From the NCBI GenBank assembly GCA_947085815.1, contig CAMTXU010000010.1, positions 1 to 64,000 on the forward strand: DNA of 64,000 bases, read 5' to 3'. The position numbers and the translations under genes were made by a program. Source of the DNA: Fen-1258 sp947085815 (lineage in GTDB: Bacteria; Bacteroidota; Ignavibacteria; Ignavibacteriales; Melioribacteraceae). This document shows, in pieces, positions 6,706 to 14,891 of this stretch. Position 1 is the stretch's first letter. Each line of letters starts with the position of its first letter. The notes beneath the pieces were generated by a model. The model worked only from the letters and a program-made list of their open reading frames with translations, made no database searches and was not told the origin of the DNA.

Positions 6706-8739
6706 ATGAAATATTTTAATAAGCTGGGGATTAGGGAAAAATTTCAGATTATCATTGGAATCAGTTTTTCGGTTGTAGCGATATTTCTTTTCTTCTATGT
6801 CCCCCTCAAGCAGAAGGGAGAAATGAACGTTTCTCTGGAAGAAAAGGCTAAAGTAATTGCACAAATGGTTGCCAAGACTGCCGACGCCGGATTGGTATTC
6901 GACGATCCTTCTTCGGTTACAACTCAGCTGGAAGTTTTTCGGCAAATGAAAGATATTGGCTTTGCAATGGTTCTGAAAAAAGACGGTAAAAAATTTACCG
7001 CTTATAACGAAGAAAAGTATGGCAAGTACTCGTCAGTAGTTTCTGAATTAATTAAAAACCAATCCGTTCTTTTTTCTGATGACGACGTCTTGGTGGAACT
7101 CTTTCCAATAATTTCTAATAAAGAAAACATTGGACTCGTAATAATTGGAATGAGTAAAGATGAAATAAATTCCGTGGTTTCATCTGGCAGAGTAACAGCA
7201 TTTGTAATTAGCTTAATTATTTTCGTTCTTGGCTTAGGTGGATTGAGAATTTTCTTTAACAGAGTTGTATACAATCCAATTAAAAATCTTACATCGATAG
7301 CAGATAAGCTGGCTTTGGGAGATGTGGACGTTAAAATTGAATCGAAAGTTGATGATGAAATCGGTAGACTTGAAAAATCATTTATATCAATTGTAGATTC
7401 CATAAAAGATCAAAGCCGGATTGTTAATTTTATCACGGAAGGGGATTTAACTCATGACGCTCACGCAAAATCCGATAAGGATATTCTCTCAAATAATCTT
7501 AACAAAGTTATGGATACGCTGCGCAGTTTGTTAAGTGAAGTAGGTGTATTAACAAAATCGGCCGCTGACGGAAAACTTTCCGAAAGAGGGAATTCATCGA
7601 AATACAGAGGCGGGTTCAAAGAAATTGTTGACGGAATTAATGATACATTAGATGCAGTGATAGTACCATTGAAAGAAGGCGTTACCGCTCTTGAGAAAAT
7701 GGCAACCGGCGATCTTACGGTTAGAATTACCAGTACATATAAAGGAGATCACCAGATAATTAAAAATAGCGTTAACGGAATGGCAGAATCATTTAGTAAA
7801 GCGCTTTCTGAAGTTACGGAAGCTGTTCAAGCCACAGCCAGTGCCAGCAATGAAATTTCATCCAGCAGTGAAGAGATGGCAGCCGGCGCGCAAGAGCAAA
7901 GCGCTCAAACATCTGAAGTTGCAAGCGCGGTTGAGCAAATGACAAAAACAATAATGGAGACAACAAAGAATTCATCAAGGGCAGCGGAAGCAGCAAAGAA
8001 TTCCGGGGTAATAGCTAAAGAAGGTGGAAAGGTTGTTAATGAAACTATAGAAGGAATGAACCGTGTAGCGTTAGTGGTAAAAAAATCTGCCGATACAGTT
8101 CAAGCCCTTGGTAAAAGCAGCGATCAGATCGGTGAGATCATTCAAGTTATAGATGATATAGCAGATCAGACCAACTTACTTGCATTAAATGCAGCAATAG
8201 AAGCAGCACGAGCCGGAGAACAGGGAAGAGGGTTTGCAGTAGTGGCAGATGAAGTAAGGAAACTTGCCGAACGAACAACGAAAGCAACAAAAGAGATAGC
8301 CACAATGATAAAGCAAATTCAAAAAGATACAGAAGGCGCAGTAGTATCAATGAAACTTGGAACCGAAGAAGTTGAGAAGGGTAAAGCATTGGCAGATAAA
8401 GCAGGACAATCATTAACTGAAATTATTCGAGGTTCTGAAGAAGTAGTGGATCTAGTAACACAAGTAGCAGCGGCAAGTGAAGAGCAATCGAGCGCGGCAG
8501 AACAGATAAGCAAGAACATTGAGGGAATAAGTAATGTAACAAATGAAAGTACGGCGGGTGTTCAAGAAATAGCAAGAGCTTCCGAGGATTTAAGCAGATT
8601 GACAATTAATTTGCAAGATCTCATCTCAAAATTCAAAATTGATTACAGCTCGAGAGAATTATCCCATCAACCTCATAATTCCAATGGAGGCAGAAGCCAC
8701 CTTGCTCTATCATCAAATGAAAAAAGGCTTCATCGTTAA
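6706..8739 (+). CDS. Methyl-accepting chemotaxis protein with CHASE8-like sensor
   Basis: Chemoreceptor of 677 residues. Membrane helix 1 at about 13-32; periplasmic domain about 38-150 resembling CHASE8 (KVIAQMVAKTADAGLVFDDP, then a segment with an FAMVLKKDGKKFTAY strand pattern); membrane helix 2 about 163-183; HAMP about 187-240; further HAMP-like repeats; then the MCP signalling hairpin (NLLALNAAIEAARAGEQG). CHASE8 is the sensor of YfiN-type cyclases, which matches the YfiR-like gene just upstream. I chose ATG 6706, with AAGGTG five bases before it, over GTG 6700. The C-terminal tail (SSNEKRLHR) differs from that of the other two receptors. A clear terminator follows. Confidence 0.93.
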   Translation: MKYFNKLGIREKFQIIIGISFSVVAIFLFFYVPLKQKGEMNVSLEEKAKVIAQMVAKTADAGLVFDDPSSVTTQLEVFRQMKDIGFAMVLKKDGKKFTAYNEEKYGKYSSVVSELIKNQSVLFSDDDVLVELFPIISNKENIGLVIIGMSKDEINSVVSSGRVTAFVISLIIFVLGLGGLRIFFNRVVYNPIKNLTSIADKLALGDVDVKIESKVDDEIGRLEKSFISIVDSIKDQSRIVNFITEGDLTHDAHAKSDKDILSNNLNKVMDTLRSLLSEVGVLTKSAADGKLSERGNSSKYRGGFKEIVDGINDTLDAVIVPLKEGVTALEKMATGDLTVRITSTYKGDHQIIKNSVNGMAESFSKALSEVTEAVQATASASNEISSSSEEMAAGAQEQSAQTSEVASAVEQMTKTIMETTKNSSRAAEAAKNSGVIAKEGGKVVNETIEGMNRVALVVKKSADTVQALGKSSDQIGEIIQVIDDIADQTNLLALNAAIEAARAGEQGRGFAVVADEVRKLAERTTKATKEIATMIKQIQKDTEGAVVSMKLGTEEVEKGKALADKAGQSLTEIIRGSEEVVDLVTQVAAASEEQSSAAEQISKNIEGISNVTNESTAGVQEIARASEDLSRLTINLQDLISKFKIDYSSRELSHQPHNSNGGRSHLALSSNEKRLHR

Positions 8740-8743
8740 TATT

Positions 8744-8772
8744 GAGAGAGGAGTAAATCCTCTCTCTCTTTT
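8744..8772 (+). terminator. Rho-independent terminator of the YfiR-like/MCP operon
   Basis: Stem GAGAGAGGA / TCCTCTCTC (8744-8752 with 8758-8766), loop GTAAA, followed by TCTTTTATT. It begins a few bases after the MCP stop. Confidence 0.8.
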
Positions 8773-8776
8773 ATTG

Positions 8777-8975
8777 AAGGGGACTTCTAAAAACGACAAA
8801 AATGATCAGCGGAAATCTGCTTAACATGCCCGTCCGTGCTTGTTGCAGAACTCGAATTGTGTCACTTCGAATCCCGCAAGGCGGGATGAGAAGTCTTAAA
8901 TTTTTCAAAAAGGATTCCTCACCCGGCTGAAGTAGGATTCGGAATGACAATTTGATGGTTGTGCAACACACTCAG
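8777..8975. repeat. Palindromic repeat family A, copy 3, core inverted
   Basis: Flank 8777-8836 matches 671-730 in direct orientation. The core 8838-8975 (TGCTTGTTGCAGAACTCG to TTGTGCAACA) is the reverse complement of the core at 736-865, with only a few scattered differences by eye. No gene is present. Confidence 0.82.
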
Positions 8976-9021
8976 TTCGGCAGGCGGGTCTGCGTTTTTC
9001 AGCGTTCTATTAAATATTAAG

Positions 9022-9192
9022 TCACCTTACGCATAAATATTAATAATTGTCATTCTGAGCGACCTGCCTGCCGGTAGGCAGGAGCGAAGAATCTAAAAAC
9101 TTCTTTTTTGCTGGATTATTAGATTCTTCACCACACTTCCCCGCAAAGCGGGGTAAACTGTTCCGTTCGGAATGACACCTTGAGTAAGGTGA
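9022..9192. repeat. Nested palindromic repeat, family B
   Basis: Outer inverted ends TCACCTTAC (9022-9030) and GTAAGGTGA (9184-9192); inside them GTCATTCTGA (9049) pairs with CGGAATGAC (9169-9176); inside that are CCTGCCTGCCGGTAGGCAGG and CCCCGCAAAGCGGGG. The whole can fold on itself. A repeat insertion within a repeat-rich 833-base spacer. Confidence 0.7.
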
Positions 9193-9199
9193 GTAAAAT

Positions 9200-9308
9200 A
9201 GTTTTGCCATAGGCATGGTTATGCCATAAAAATATCAATATTCTCTGTGGACTTTGCGTTTTCTCTGCGTTAAATATTTCCATTCGATAATTTTTAGAAC
9301 CGTCCTAA
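9200..9308. repeat. TTAA-type repeat family C, copy 1 (worn left end)
   Basis: Shares TGCCATAGGCATGG, CCATAAAAATATCAATATT, the CTTTGCGTTTTCTCTG block, TTAAATATTT and the ending TTTTTAGAACCGTCCT with copies at 12079-12211 and 21617-21729. The left terminal arm is degenerate. Confidence 0.75.
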
Positions 9309-9573
9309 AATCTGTAGAATAAGACTAAAAAAATTTTCCCTTAAATATGATTCGCTCAATTCAGACAAATTTTACTTCGTGTTTTTTAAAATGACGCGGT
9401 TTGCTCAATGCCGGTTTATACATTTTAGGAAACACCGAAACAGAGACTTGTGTTGTGCGTATGAAGCAAATAATAATCTCTTTTAAAAATTAATTCTTCT
9501 AAGAAGAGATTAAATAATTTACAAATTCCTTCGAATATAAGAGCAGAATAAGAATAAAATAGAGAGAGTCGTC
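9309..9573. other. Spacer before the TonB-domain gene
   Basis: No gene seen. A weak sigma-28-like arrangement exists: TAAA at 9511-9514, 15 bases, then TTCGAATA (4 of 8 matches to the -10). A GG-N10-GC coincidence near 9399-9412 lacks a good -24 box. AGAGAG before the ATG at 9574 can serve as ribosome site. Confidence 0.35.
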
Positions 9574-9984
9574 ATGAAAACGAAATTAAATTATAATATA
9601 TTTTTTGTATCCATCTTCTTATTCTCGCTCTTTTTTCAGTTAGAAAACAAGGTGGAATCCAAAAATTTTATTCAGGGGGAGGAGGAATACTTATTAGCTG
9701 TTGAGAAAACTCCTGTTCCGATAGGGGGTTTTGAAGCCATTATGAAAAAAATATCCTATCCTGATATGGCGCAAAGAACCAAAACCGAAGGGAAAGTTTA
9801 TCTTCTCATCTACATTAATGAATCCGGGGACGTTGATGACGTAAAACTTGTAAAAGGTATTGGAATGGGGTGTGATGACGAGGCAATAAGAGCAATCAAA
9901 AAAACAAAATTCTCTCCCGGTATGGATAAAGGTGTGGCTGTAAAATCTAAAATGTCTCTAGCGCTTACTTTTAAATTGTCATAA
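9574..9984 (+). CDS. Stand-alone TonB C-terminal domain protein
   Basis: Exported or membrane-anchored protein of 136 residues. A hydrophobic segment at about 9-24 is followed by a short linker and a full TonB_C domain (about 47-136): YPDMAQRTKTEGKVYLLIYI, a turn with ESGDVDDVKLVKG, GCDDEAIRAIKKTKFSPG, and the closing strand MSLALTFKL. TonB proteins normally carry energy from ExbBD to outer-membrane receptors, but no exbBD or long proline-rich periplasmic spanner is here. The next gene, 15 bases on, is an MCP, so I infer a role near that receptor. Domain call firm, role unknown. Confidence 0.85.
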   Translation: MKTKLNYNIFFVSIFLFSLFFQLENKVESKNFIQGEEEYLLAVEKTPVPIGGFEAIMKKISYPDMAQRTKTEGKVYLLIYINESGDVDDVKLVKGIGMGCDDEAIRAIKKTKFSPGMDKGVAVKSKMSLALTFKLS

Positions 9985-9999
9985 ACAGAAAGGATGGTG

Positions 10000-12072
10000 A
10001 TGTTAAAGTTCAAGGATATAAAGCTTGTCCGAAAAATCCAAGTAGCTATAATAGGAATTGCCTGTGTATCAACAGTTATTGCCGTCGTGGCTTTGTTTCA
10101 GATAATAAATGTCAATGCGCAGAAAACCGATCTGAATGAATCATATTTCAATCCTAAAAATCAAATTCAGCAGATCTATTTCAATTTCAGAAGTATACAG
10201 TACGCTTGTATGAAATTTACAATTACCGGATTCGCCTCTTCATCGGGTGAGAATATCAAATACATTGAAGAGCAGAAAAAAAAGATCGATACCACTTTTA
10301 AGTATCTTGGTTTGCTTGAATTAAATACAGAGATGAAATCTGCCATTGAAGCGACCAATAACGTATGGAAGGAATATAAAAATGTTGTTGTAGACGCTAC
10401 CGTAAGCGCAGGCTTAATGGCGGATCATGAAATGGCAGCTGTAATTACAACAACTTCGGGCGAAGAGATTGCCGCTAAAGTACATTCAAAATTTGCAGAA
10501 ATTGAAAAATATTTGAACCAATATGGATCCGATTTAAATGCCAAGATGGATGGTCAATTATCTTTCTCAAAAACTTTAACAATAATAGGAATGATAATTG
10601 GATCTATTGTCGCTGCGATTACAATATTTTTGATAGCCCCGGGCATAACCCGCCCGATTAAAAAACTGATGGATTCGATGAACTCTTTTGCTCACGGAAA
10701 TTATAGAGTAGATCTAAAGGCAGAATCTAAAGATGAATTTGGAGAAATGACCGAACAACTGATTAAATTACAGAATGCGCAGAAGGAAAAAATTAAGGCG
10801 GCACAAGATATAGAAAATGGAGTTTTTGAAAAAGTTAAACCGGCTTCACCCGAAGATGAACTTGCAATTTGTTTCAACAGTGAGGTGGATACAATTCAGG
10901 AATTGATGGCAGAGATTGTGCGTTTAACAGATGCTGCTTCGGAGGGAGATCTGAAAGTACGGGGAGATGTGGGCAAATTTAAAGGCGGATTCAGAAAAAT
11001 AGTTTCCGGCTTTAATCAAACTCTCGATACGGTGATTCATCCTATTAACGAAGGGGTTGAAGTCCTAAAAATTATGTCCACCGGCGACTTAACCGAAAGA
11101 GTTGTAGGTGATTACAAAGGCGATCATCAACTTATCAAGAACAGCATCAACGCAGTATCGGACTCACTATGTAAAACGCTTGAAGAAGTAAAAGAATCTG
11201 TCTCTGCCACAGCCAGTGCAGCAAATCAGATCTCTTCGAGTTCAGAGGAGATGGCTGCCGGTGCCAGCGAACAAAGCGCACAGACATCCGAAATTGCCAA
11301 TTCTATGGATCAAATGACTAGAACAATTCTTGATAATACGAAGAATGCTTCCATGGCGGCTGGAACCGCAAAAGATGCCGGTGAAAAAGCAAAGAAAGGG
11401 GGCAAGGTAGTTCATCAAACAATTGATGGAATGAACCGCATTAGTGAAGTTGTTGAAAAATCCGCCGGTATGGTTTTCGCTCTTGGTAAAAATAGCGATA
11501 AAATTGGCGAGATAATTCAAGTGATTGATGATATAGCCGGTCAAACAAATCTATTGGCGCTCAATGCGGCAATAGAAGCCGCGCGTGCCGGTGAACAGGG
11601 AAGGGGATTTGCGGTTGTTGCCGATGAAGTGCGTAAACTTGCAGAAAGAACAACTAAGGCAACAAAAGAAATTGCAACTATGATAAAAACTATCCAAAAT
11701 GAAACAAGCCAAGCTGTTAAATCTATGGAAGAGGGAACACGTGAAGTTGAAAACGGAAAACGACTAGCTAAAGAGGCGGAAGTTGTTTTAAGCGATATAA
11801 TTGATGTTGCTCAAAAAGTATCCGATACTGTAATACAAGTTGCAGCGGCAAGCGAAGAACAATCTAATTCATCCGAGCAGATTAGCAAAAATATAGAAGG
11901 CATTAATAATGTAACAAGAGAATCTTCTCAGGGTATTTCTCAAATTGCAAGGGCTTCTGAAGATTTAAGCCAGTTAACTATCAACCTTCAATCGCTAATT
12001 GCGAAGTTTAAGATTACTCAGAGCGTTGGGAAATTAAGTGTTCGAAGCAATGGAAAATTAATTCATTCATAG
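10000..12072 (+). CDS. Methyl-accepting chemotaxis protein, helical-bundle sensor
   Basis: Chemoreceptor of 690 residues. Membrane helix 1 about 14-36, periplasmic helical sensor about 40-190, membrane helix 2 about 192-213, HAMP from about 214 (ends with DEFGEM), additional HAMP-like segments, and the signalling hairpin (QTNLLALNAAIEAARAGEQG). The tail VRSNGKLIHS equals that of the MCP at 2658-4769. Three starts are possible (ATG 9994, GTG 9997, ATG 10000); AAGGA at 9990-9994 is best spaced for ATG 10000. It follows the TonB-domain gene closely and is probably co-transcribed. The helical sensor is diverged from that of the first receptor, suggesting a different ligand. Confidence 0.93.
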   Translation: MLKFKDIKLVRKIQVAIIGIACVSTVIAVVALFQIINVNAQKTDLNESYFNPKNQIQQIYFNFRSIQYACMKFTITGFASSSGENIKYIEEQKKKIDTTFKYLGLLELNTEMKSAIEATNNVWKEYKNVVVDATVSAGLMADHEMAAVITTTSGEEIAAKVHSKFAEIEKYLNQYGSDLNAKMDGQLSFSKTLTIIGMIIGSIVAAITIFLIAPGITRPIKKLMDSMNSFAHGNYRVDLKAESKDEFGEMTEQLIKLQNAQKEKIKAAQDIENGVFEKVKPASPEDELAICFNSEVDTIQELMAEIVRLTDAASEGDLKVRGDVGKFKGGFRKIVSGFNQTLDTVIHPINEGVEVLKIMSTGDLTERVVGDYKGDHQLIKNSINAVSDSLCKTLEEVKESVSATASAANQISSSSEEMAAGASEQSAQTSEIANSMDQMTRTILDNTKNASMAAGTAKDAGEKAKKGGKVVHQTIDGMNRISEVVEKSAGMVFALGKNSDKIGEIIQVIDDIAGQTNLLALNAAIEAARAGEQGRGFAVVADEVRKLAERTTKATKEIATMIKTIQNETSQAVKSMEEGTREVENGKRLAKEAEVVLSDIIDVAQKVSDTVIQVAAASEEQSNSSEQISKNIEGINNVTRESSQGISQIARASEDLSQLTINLQSLIAKFKITQSVGKLSVRSNGKLIHS

Positions 12073-12078
12073 ATTGAG

Positions 12079-12211
12079 TTAAGGGTGGTTCTGCCATAGG
12101 CATGGCTATGCCATAAAAATATCAATATCCTCTGCGGACTTTGCGTTTTCTTTGTCCCGACTTTGGCGGGATTAAATATTTACATACGATAATTTTTAGA
12201 ACCGACCTTAA
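12079..12211. repeat. TTAA-type repeat family C, copy 2
   Basis: Ends are inverted repeats TTAAGGGTGGTTCT and AGAACCGACCTTAA (two mismatches). The interior shares GCCATAGGCATGGCTATGCC and CCATAAAAATATCAATAT with the copies at 9200 and 21617, but has an extra palindromic piece, CCCGACTTTGGCGGG. A small element with no coding capacity, MITE-like. Confidence 0.8.
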
Positions 12212-12242
12212 TAATTTAGAATAATATATCTTGCGTTAAGTC

Positions 12243-12296
12243 TTAAAGGTGGTTTTGTCTGTATCGGTCTAATAATACAGATAAAGCCACCTTTAA
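12243..12296 (+). terminator. Long hairpin with TTAA ends
   Basis: Arms 12243-12264 and 12275-12296 pair over 22 positions (TTAAAGGTGGTTTTGTCTGTAT against ATACAGATAAAGCCACCTTTAA, two G-T) around a 10-base loop. It could end the MCP transcript, but lacks a T-run. Its ends, TTAAAGGTGGTTTT, resemble the ends of the neighbouring family C element, so it may be a collapsed relative. Confidence 0.5.
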
Positions 12297-12425
12297 ATTT
12301 TACCAGCCCAGCCTAATTAAGTTCTCCAATTTATATCGCAAAAAAAACTGATCCTTCTAACAAATTTCTCTATTTTTGTCTTAACAAAAACTTAGATTAC
12401 AAATTAGTTTTACGGGAATGATTTA

Positions 12426-13130
12426 ATGAAAGACTTTGTACAGGAGAACAAACTTCTCTTACTTGGAAAACTGACTGCCGGCCTGGTTCATGAAATAAGA
12501 AATCCACTCTCCGCCATCAAATTAAATCTTGATTATATGAAAATGGCGCAGGATGATTTGCCCTCCGATCTGAAAGAGATTGTTATAGAATCCCTGGACG
12601 CATTTGAGCAGGTTAACTTTTTAATTGAAGATGTTCTCGATTTTACTCGAAAGCCCACAGAAAAAACTCATCAAGTGTCCATCTATAATATAACAGAAAA
12701 GTGTTTGAAAATTATTTCGACAACCGCTCGTATCAAAGGAATTACGATTCAGAAAGAGTTTGAAGAAAATCTTCCCACGCTGAATGTGAACAAAAATAAA
12801 TTGATGCAGATTTTACTTAACTTAATAAATAATGCTGTTGAGGCTTCAAAAGAGAGAGGGAATATCGTTATCAGAAGTTTTATTCGCATCTGGGATGGAT
12901 CGAGTTTTGTAGTTTGGGAAGTACAAGATTTTGGAACCGGCGTTAAGCCCGAGGACAAAGAGAAAATTTTGACAGGTTTTTTCACCACCAAAAGTAAAGG
13001 ACACGGAATAGGTCTAGGCGTCTGTAAGATGTTGACAGAAGAAATTAATGGAGAGATGACTTTTGATTCCGTGTATGGGCATGGCGCTACTTTTTCTGTT
13101 AAATTTGGTTTTGATAATAATACCGATTAA
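12426..13130 (+). CDS. NtrB-type histidine kinase (no sensor domain)
   Basis: Cytoplasmic two-component kinase of 234 residues made only of the transmitter. HisKA has GLVHEIRNPLSAIK with phosphoacceptor His22; HATPase_c has the N box LMQILLNLINNAVEAS, G1 DFGTGV and G2 GIGLGVCKM. NtrB-class kinases of this type (for example FlrB, FleS) phosphorylate NtrC-type flagellar regulators, and the next gene, 23 bases on, is such a regulator. The lack of a PAS or membrane segment suggests that a soluble partner controls it. ATG start is set by the position of the H box; the ribosome site is weak (ACGGGAATG). Confidence 0.93.
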   Translation: MKDFVQENKLLLLGKLTAGLVHEIRNPLSAIKLNLDYMKMAQDDLPSDLKEIVIESLDAFEQVNFLIEDVLDFTRKPTEKTHQVSIYNITEKCLKIISTTARIKGITIQKEFEENLPTLNVNKNKLMQILLNLINNAVEASKERGNIVIRSFIRIWDGSSFVVWEVQDFGTGVKPEDKEKILTGFFTTKSKGHGIGLGVCKMLTEEINGEMTFDSVYGHGATFSVKFGFDNNTD

Positions 13131-13153
13131 TTCACTTAGAAAAATTTACAGTT

Positions 13154-14545
13154 ATGAAAGCAAAAATATTAATTATAGACGATGACGATCTTGTTGCCGC
13201 GTCTCTTAAAAAGGTTTTAATAAAAATTGGTTACGATGTAACTGCATGTCTAAATGCAAGTGAAGTGGAGCATATTGTAGAGCAATTTCTACCCGATATA
13301 ATTCTTTTGGATATCTATCTTACAACTCACAATGGAATTGACGTACTTCGTTCACTAAAGAAAAAACATCCGGCAATTCCGGTTATAATGATTACAGGTT
13401 ATGCCGATGTGAAGATGGCTGTTACCGCAATTAAAGCCGGTGCGTTCGATTTTCTCTTGAAACCAATTGATCTTGAGCAGCTAAACTTTGTTTTGGAAAG
13501 AGGGGTCGAAAATCTTCGCCTAAAATCGGAAGTAGTAAAACTGCACACTTTGCTTGAAGATAATGAGCTGTCAAAAGAATTCTTCGGAAAGAGCTCTAAA
13601 ATTCAGCGTATAGTTTCTTCAGTTGAAAAACTTGCTAGAAGCACAGATACTACTATTCTTCTGGAAGGAGAAAGCGGAACAGGTAAAGAAGTATTTGCAA
13701 AATTTATACACCAGCAAAGCCCCCGTTCTAACGCAACCTTTATAACTATTAACTGCGCAACAATCCCTAAAGATCTTGCGGAAAGCGAACTATTTGGGCA
13801 TGAAAAAGGCGCTTTTACTGGCGCTTCCACAAAAACCAAGCTTGGCAAATTTGAACTTGCAGACGGTGGAACAATTTTATTGGATGAAATTGGCGAGTTG
13901 ACTCTTGACCTTCAAGTTAAACTATTGCGTGTACTTCAAGAAAGAAAATTTTACCGGCTCGGCGGCGAAAAGGAAGTATCCGTGAACGTCCGGGTTTTAG
14001 CTGCGACAAACAAAAATTTACAAGAAGAAGTCAATAAGGGAATGTTCAGAGAAGATCTTTACTACCGTTTAAATGTTGCTAAAATAAATATTCCCGCCCT
14101 TCGGGAAAGGAAAGAAGATATAACTTTCATTGCTTATTCTTTCTTGAACGAGTTCGCCAAAAAATTTGGTAAAAATATTCAAGGAATAGATGCCGCCGGT
14201 CTGGAGCTTCTGAAAACTTATTCATGGAAAGGAAACATAAGAGAATTACGAAACGTAATGGAAAGAGTAGTACTCCTTGCAGAGGAACAGGAATTAAGCG
14301 ACCATCATTTTTCTTTCTTAATTGAGGGAAAGGAAAAAGGTGAGAGCGACGAAGACAAATTTATACTTCAAATTCCTCCGAAAGGTGTAAAAATTGATCT
14401 CGTACTGCGCACTCTAATTCAAAAAACACTCAAGATTACGAGCGGTAATCAGGTAAAAGCCGCTAGAATACTTGGACTTTCAAGATCTAAGCTCCGCTAC
14501 AGAATGGAGCAATTAGGAATTGAGGTTACAAAAAATATTAATTAG
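13154..14545 (+). CDS. NtrC-family sigma-54 activator, likely flagellar master regulator
   Basis: Transcription activator of 463 residues. Receiver domain 1-120 with phosphoacceptor Asp53; AAA+ domain about 142-380 with Walker A GESGTGKE (172-179), the sigma-54 contact loop GAFTGA (219-224), Walker B ILLDEIGE (241-248); and a Fis-type DNA-binding helix-turn-helix at the end (NQVKAARILGLSRSKLRYRM). It is paired with the upstream kinase. Sigma-54-like sites lie before the che, flgB, fliL and fliA operons and before an MCP pair, so I infer that it controls the flagellar regulon like FlrC/FleR. Direct target evidence cannot be seen from sequence alone. Confidence 0.93.
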   Translation: MKAKILIIDDDDLVAASLKKVLIKIGYDVTACLNASEVEHIVEQFLPDIILLDIYLTTHNGIDVLRSLKKKHPAIPVIMITGYADVKMAVTAIKAGAFDFLLKPIDLEQLNFVLERGVENLRLKSEVVKLHTLLEDNELSKEFFGKSSKIQRIVSSVEKLARSTDTTILLEGESGTGKEVFAKFIHQQSPRSNATFITINCATIPKDLAESELFGHEKGAFTGASTKTKLGKFELADGGTILLDEIGELTLDLQVKLLRVLQERKFYRLGGEKEVSVNVRVLAATNKNLQEEVNKGMFREDLYYRLNVAKINIPALRERKEDITFIAYSFLNEFAKKFGKNIQGIDAAGLELLKTYSWKGNIRELRNVMERVVLLAEEQELSDHHFSFLIEGKEKGESDEDKFILQIPPKGVKIDLVLRTLIQKTLKITSGNQVKAARILGLSRSKLRYRMEQLGIEVTKNIN

Positions 14546-14891
14546 AGAATTTATTCTCCCTCAATTCAAACCAATTTCAGTCTGATCTGCCCGCATTCTT
14601 CAATTGCCCTCACATACTTATTTTAAAATAATTTTCCATCTGTGTTAATCATTTAGCAAAAAGATACGATAATACCTCAACGGTTTCTTTGAGATGTAAG
14701 TCTGAATTTATGAGAGAAGTGAGCGTATTTTCCCAAATGGCTAATATTAAACAGTAAGAAAAAATAGAAGGCAAGAATCATAGAGAATGAATCAATTTGG
14801 CAAGGCACATTATTTGTTTTCTTTTAGATGCCAAATTAGCATTGTGGTAAAATAAATAATTAATTATAAAATCATCATTTGAAGAAGCGAC
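14546..14891. other. Gene-free leader of the chemotaxis operon
   Basis: 346 bases with no gene. Near the left end GAGAATTTATTCTC is a weak hairpin after the regulator gene. The right part holds the sigma-54-like site at 14803-14818, followed by about 60 bases of AT-rich leader. Confidence 0.45.
14803..14818 (+). promoter_or_regulatory. Sigma-54-like promoter before the che operon
   Basis: AGGCACATTATTTGTT: the -24 part GGCAC is intact, spacing is GG-N10, and the -12 is TTGT instead of TTGC. Predicted start near 14829, with about 60 bases of leader to ATG 14892. Confidence 0.45.

Noticed and set aside
9399..9412. GG-N10-GC as sigma-54 promoter of the TonB-domain gene
   Set aside because: The -24 box is poor (CGGTTTG) and it lies about 160 bases upstream in repeat-rich sequence.
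9511..9537. TAAA-N15-TTCGAATA as sigma-28 promoter
   Set aside because: Only half of the -10 positions match; kept as a remark in the spacer entry.
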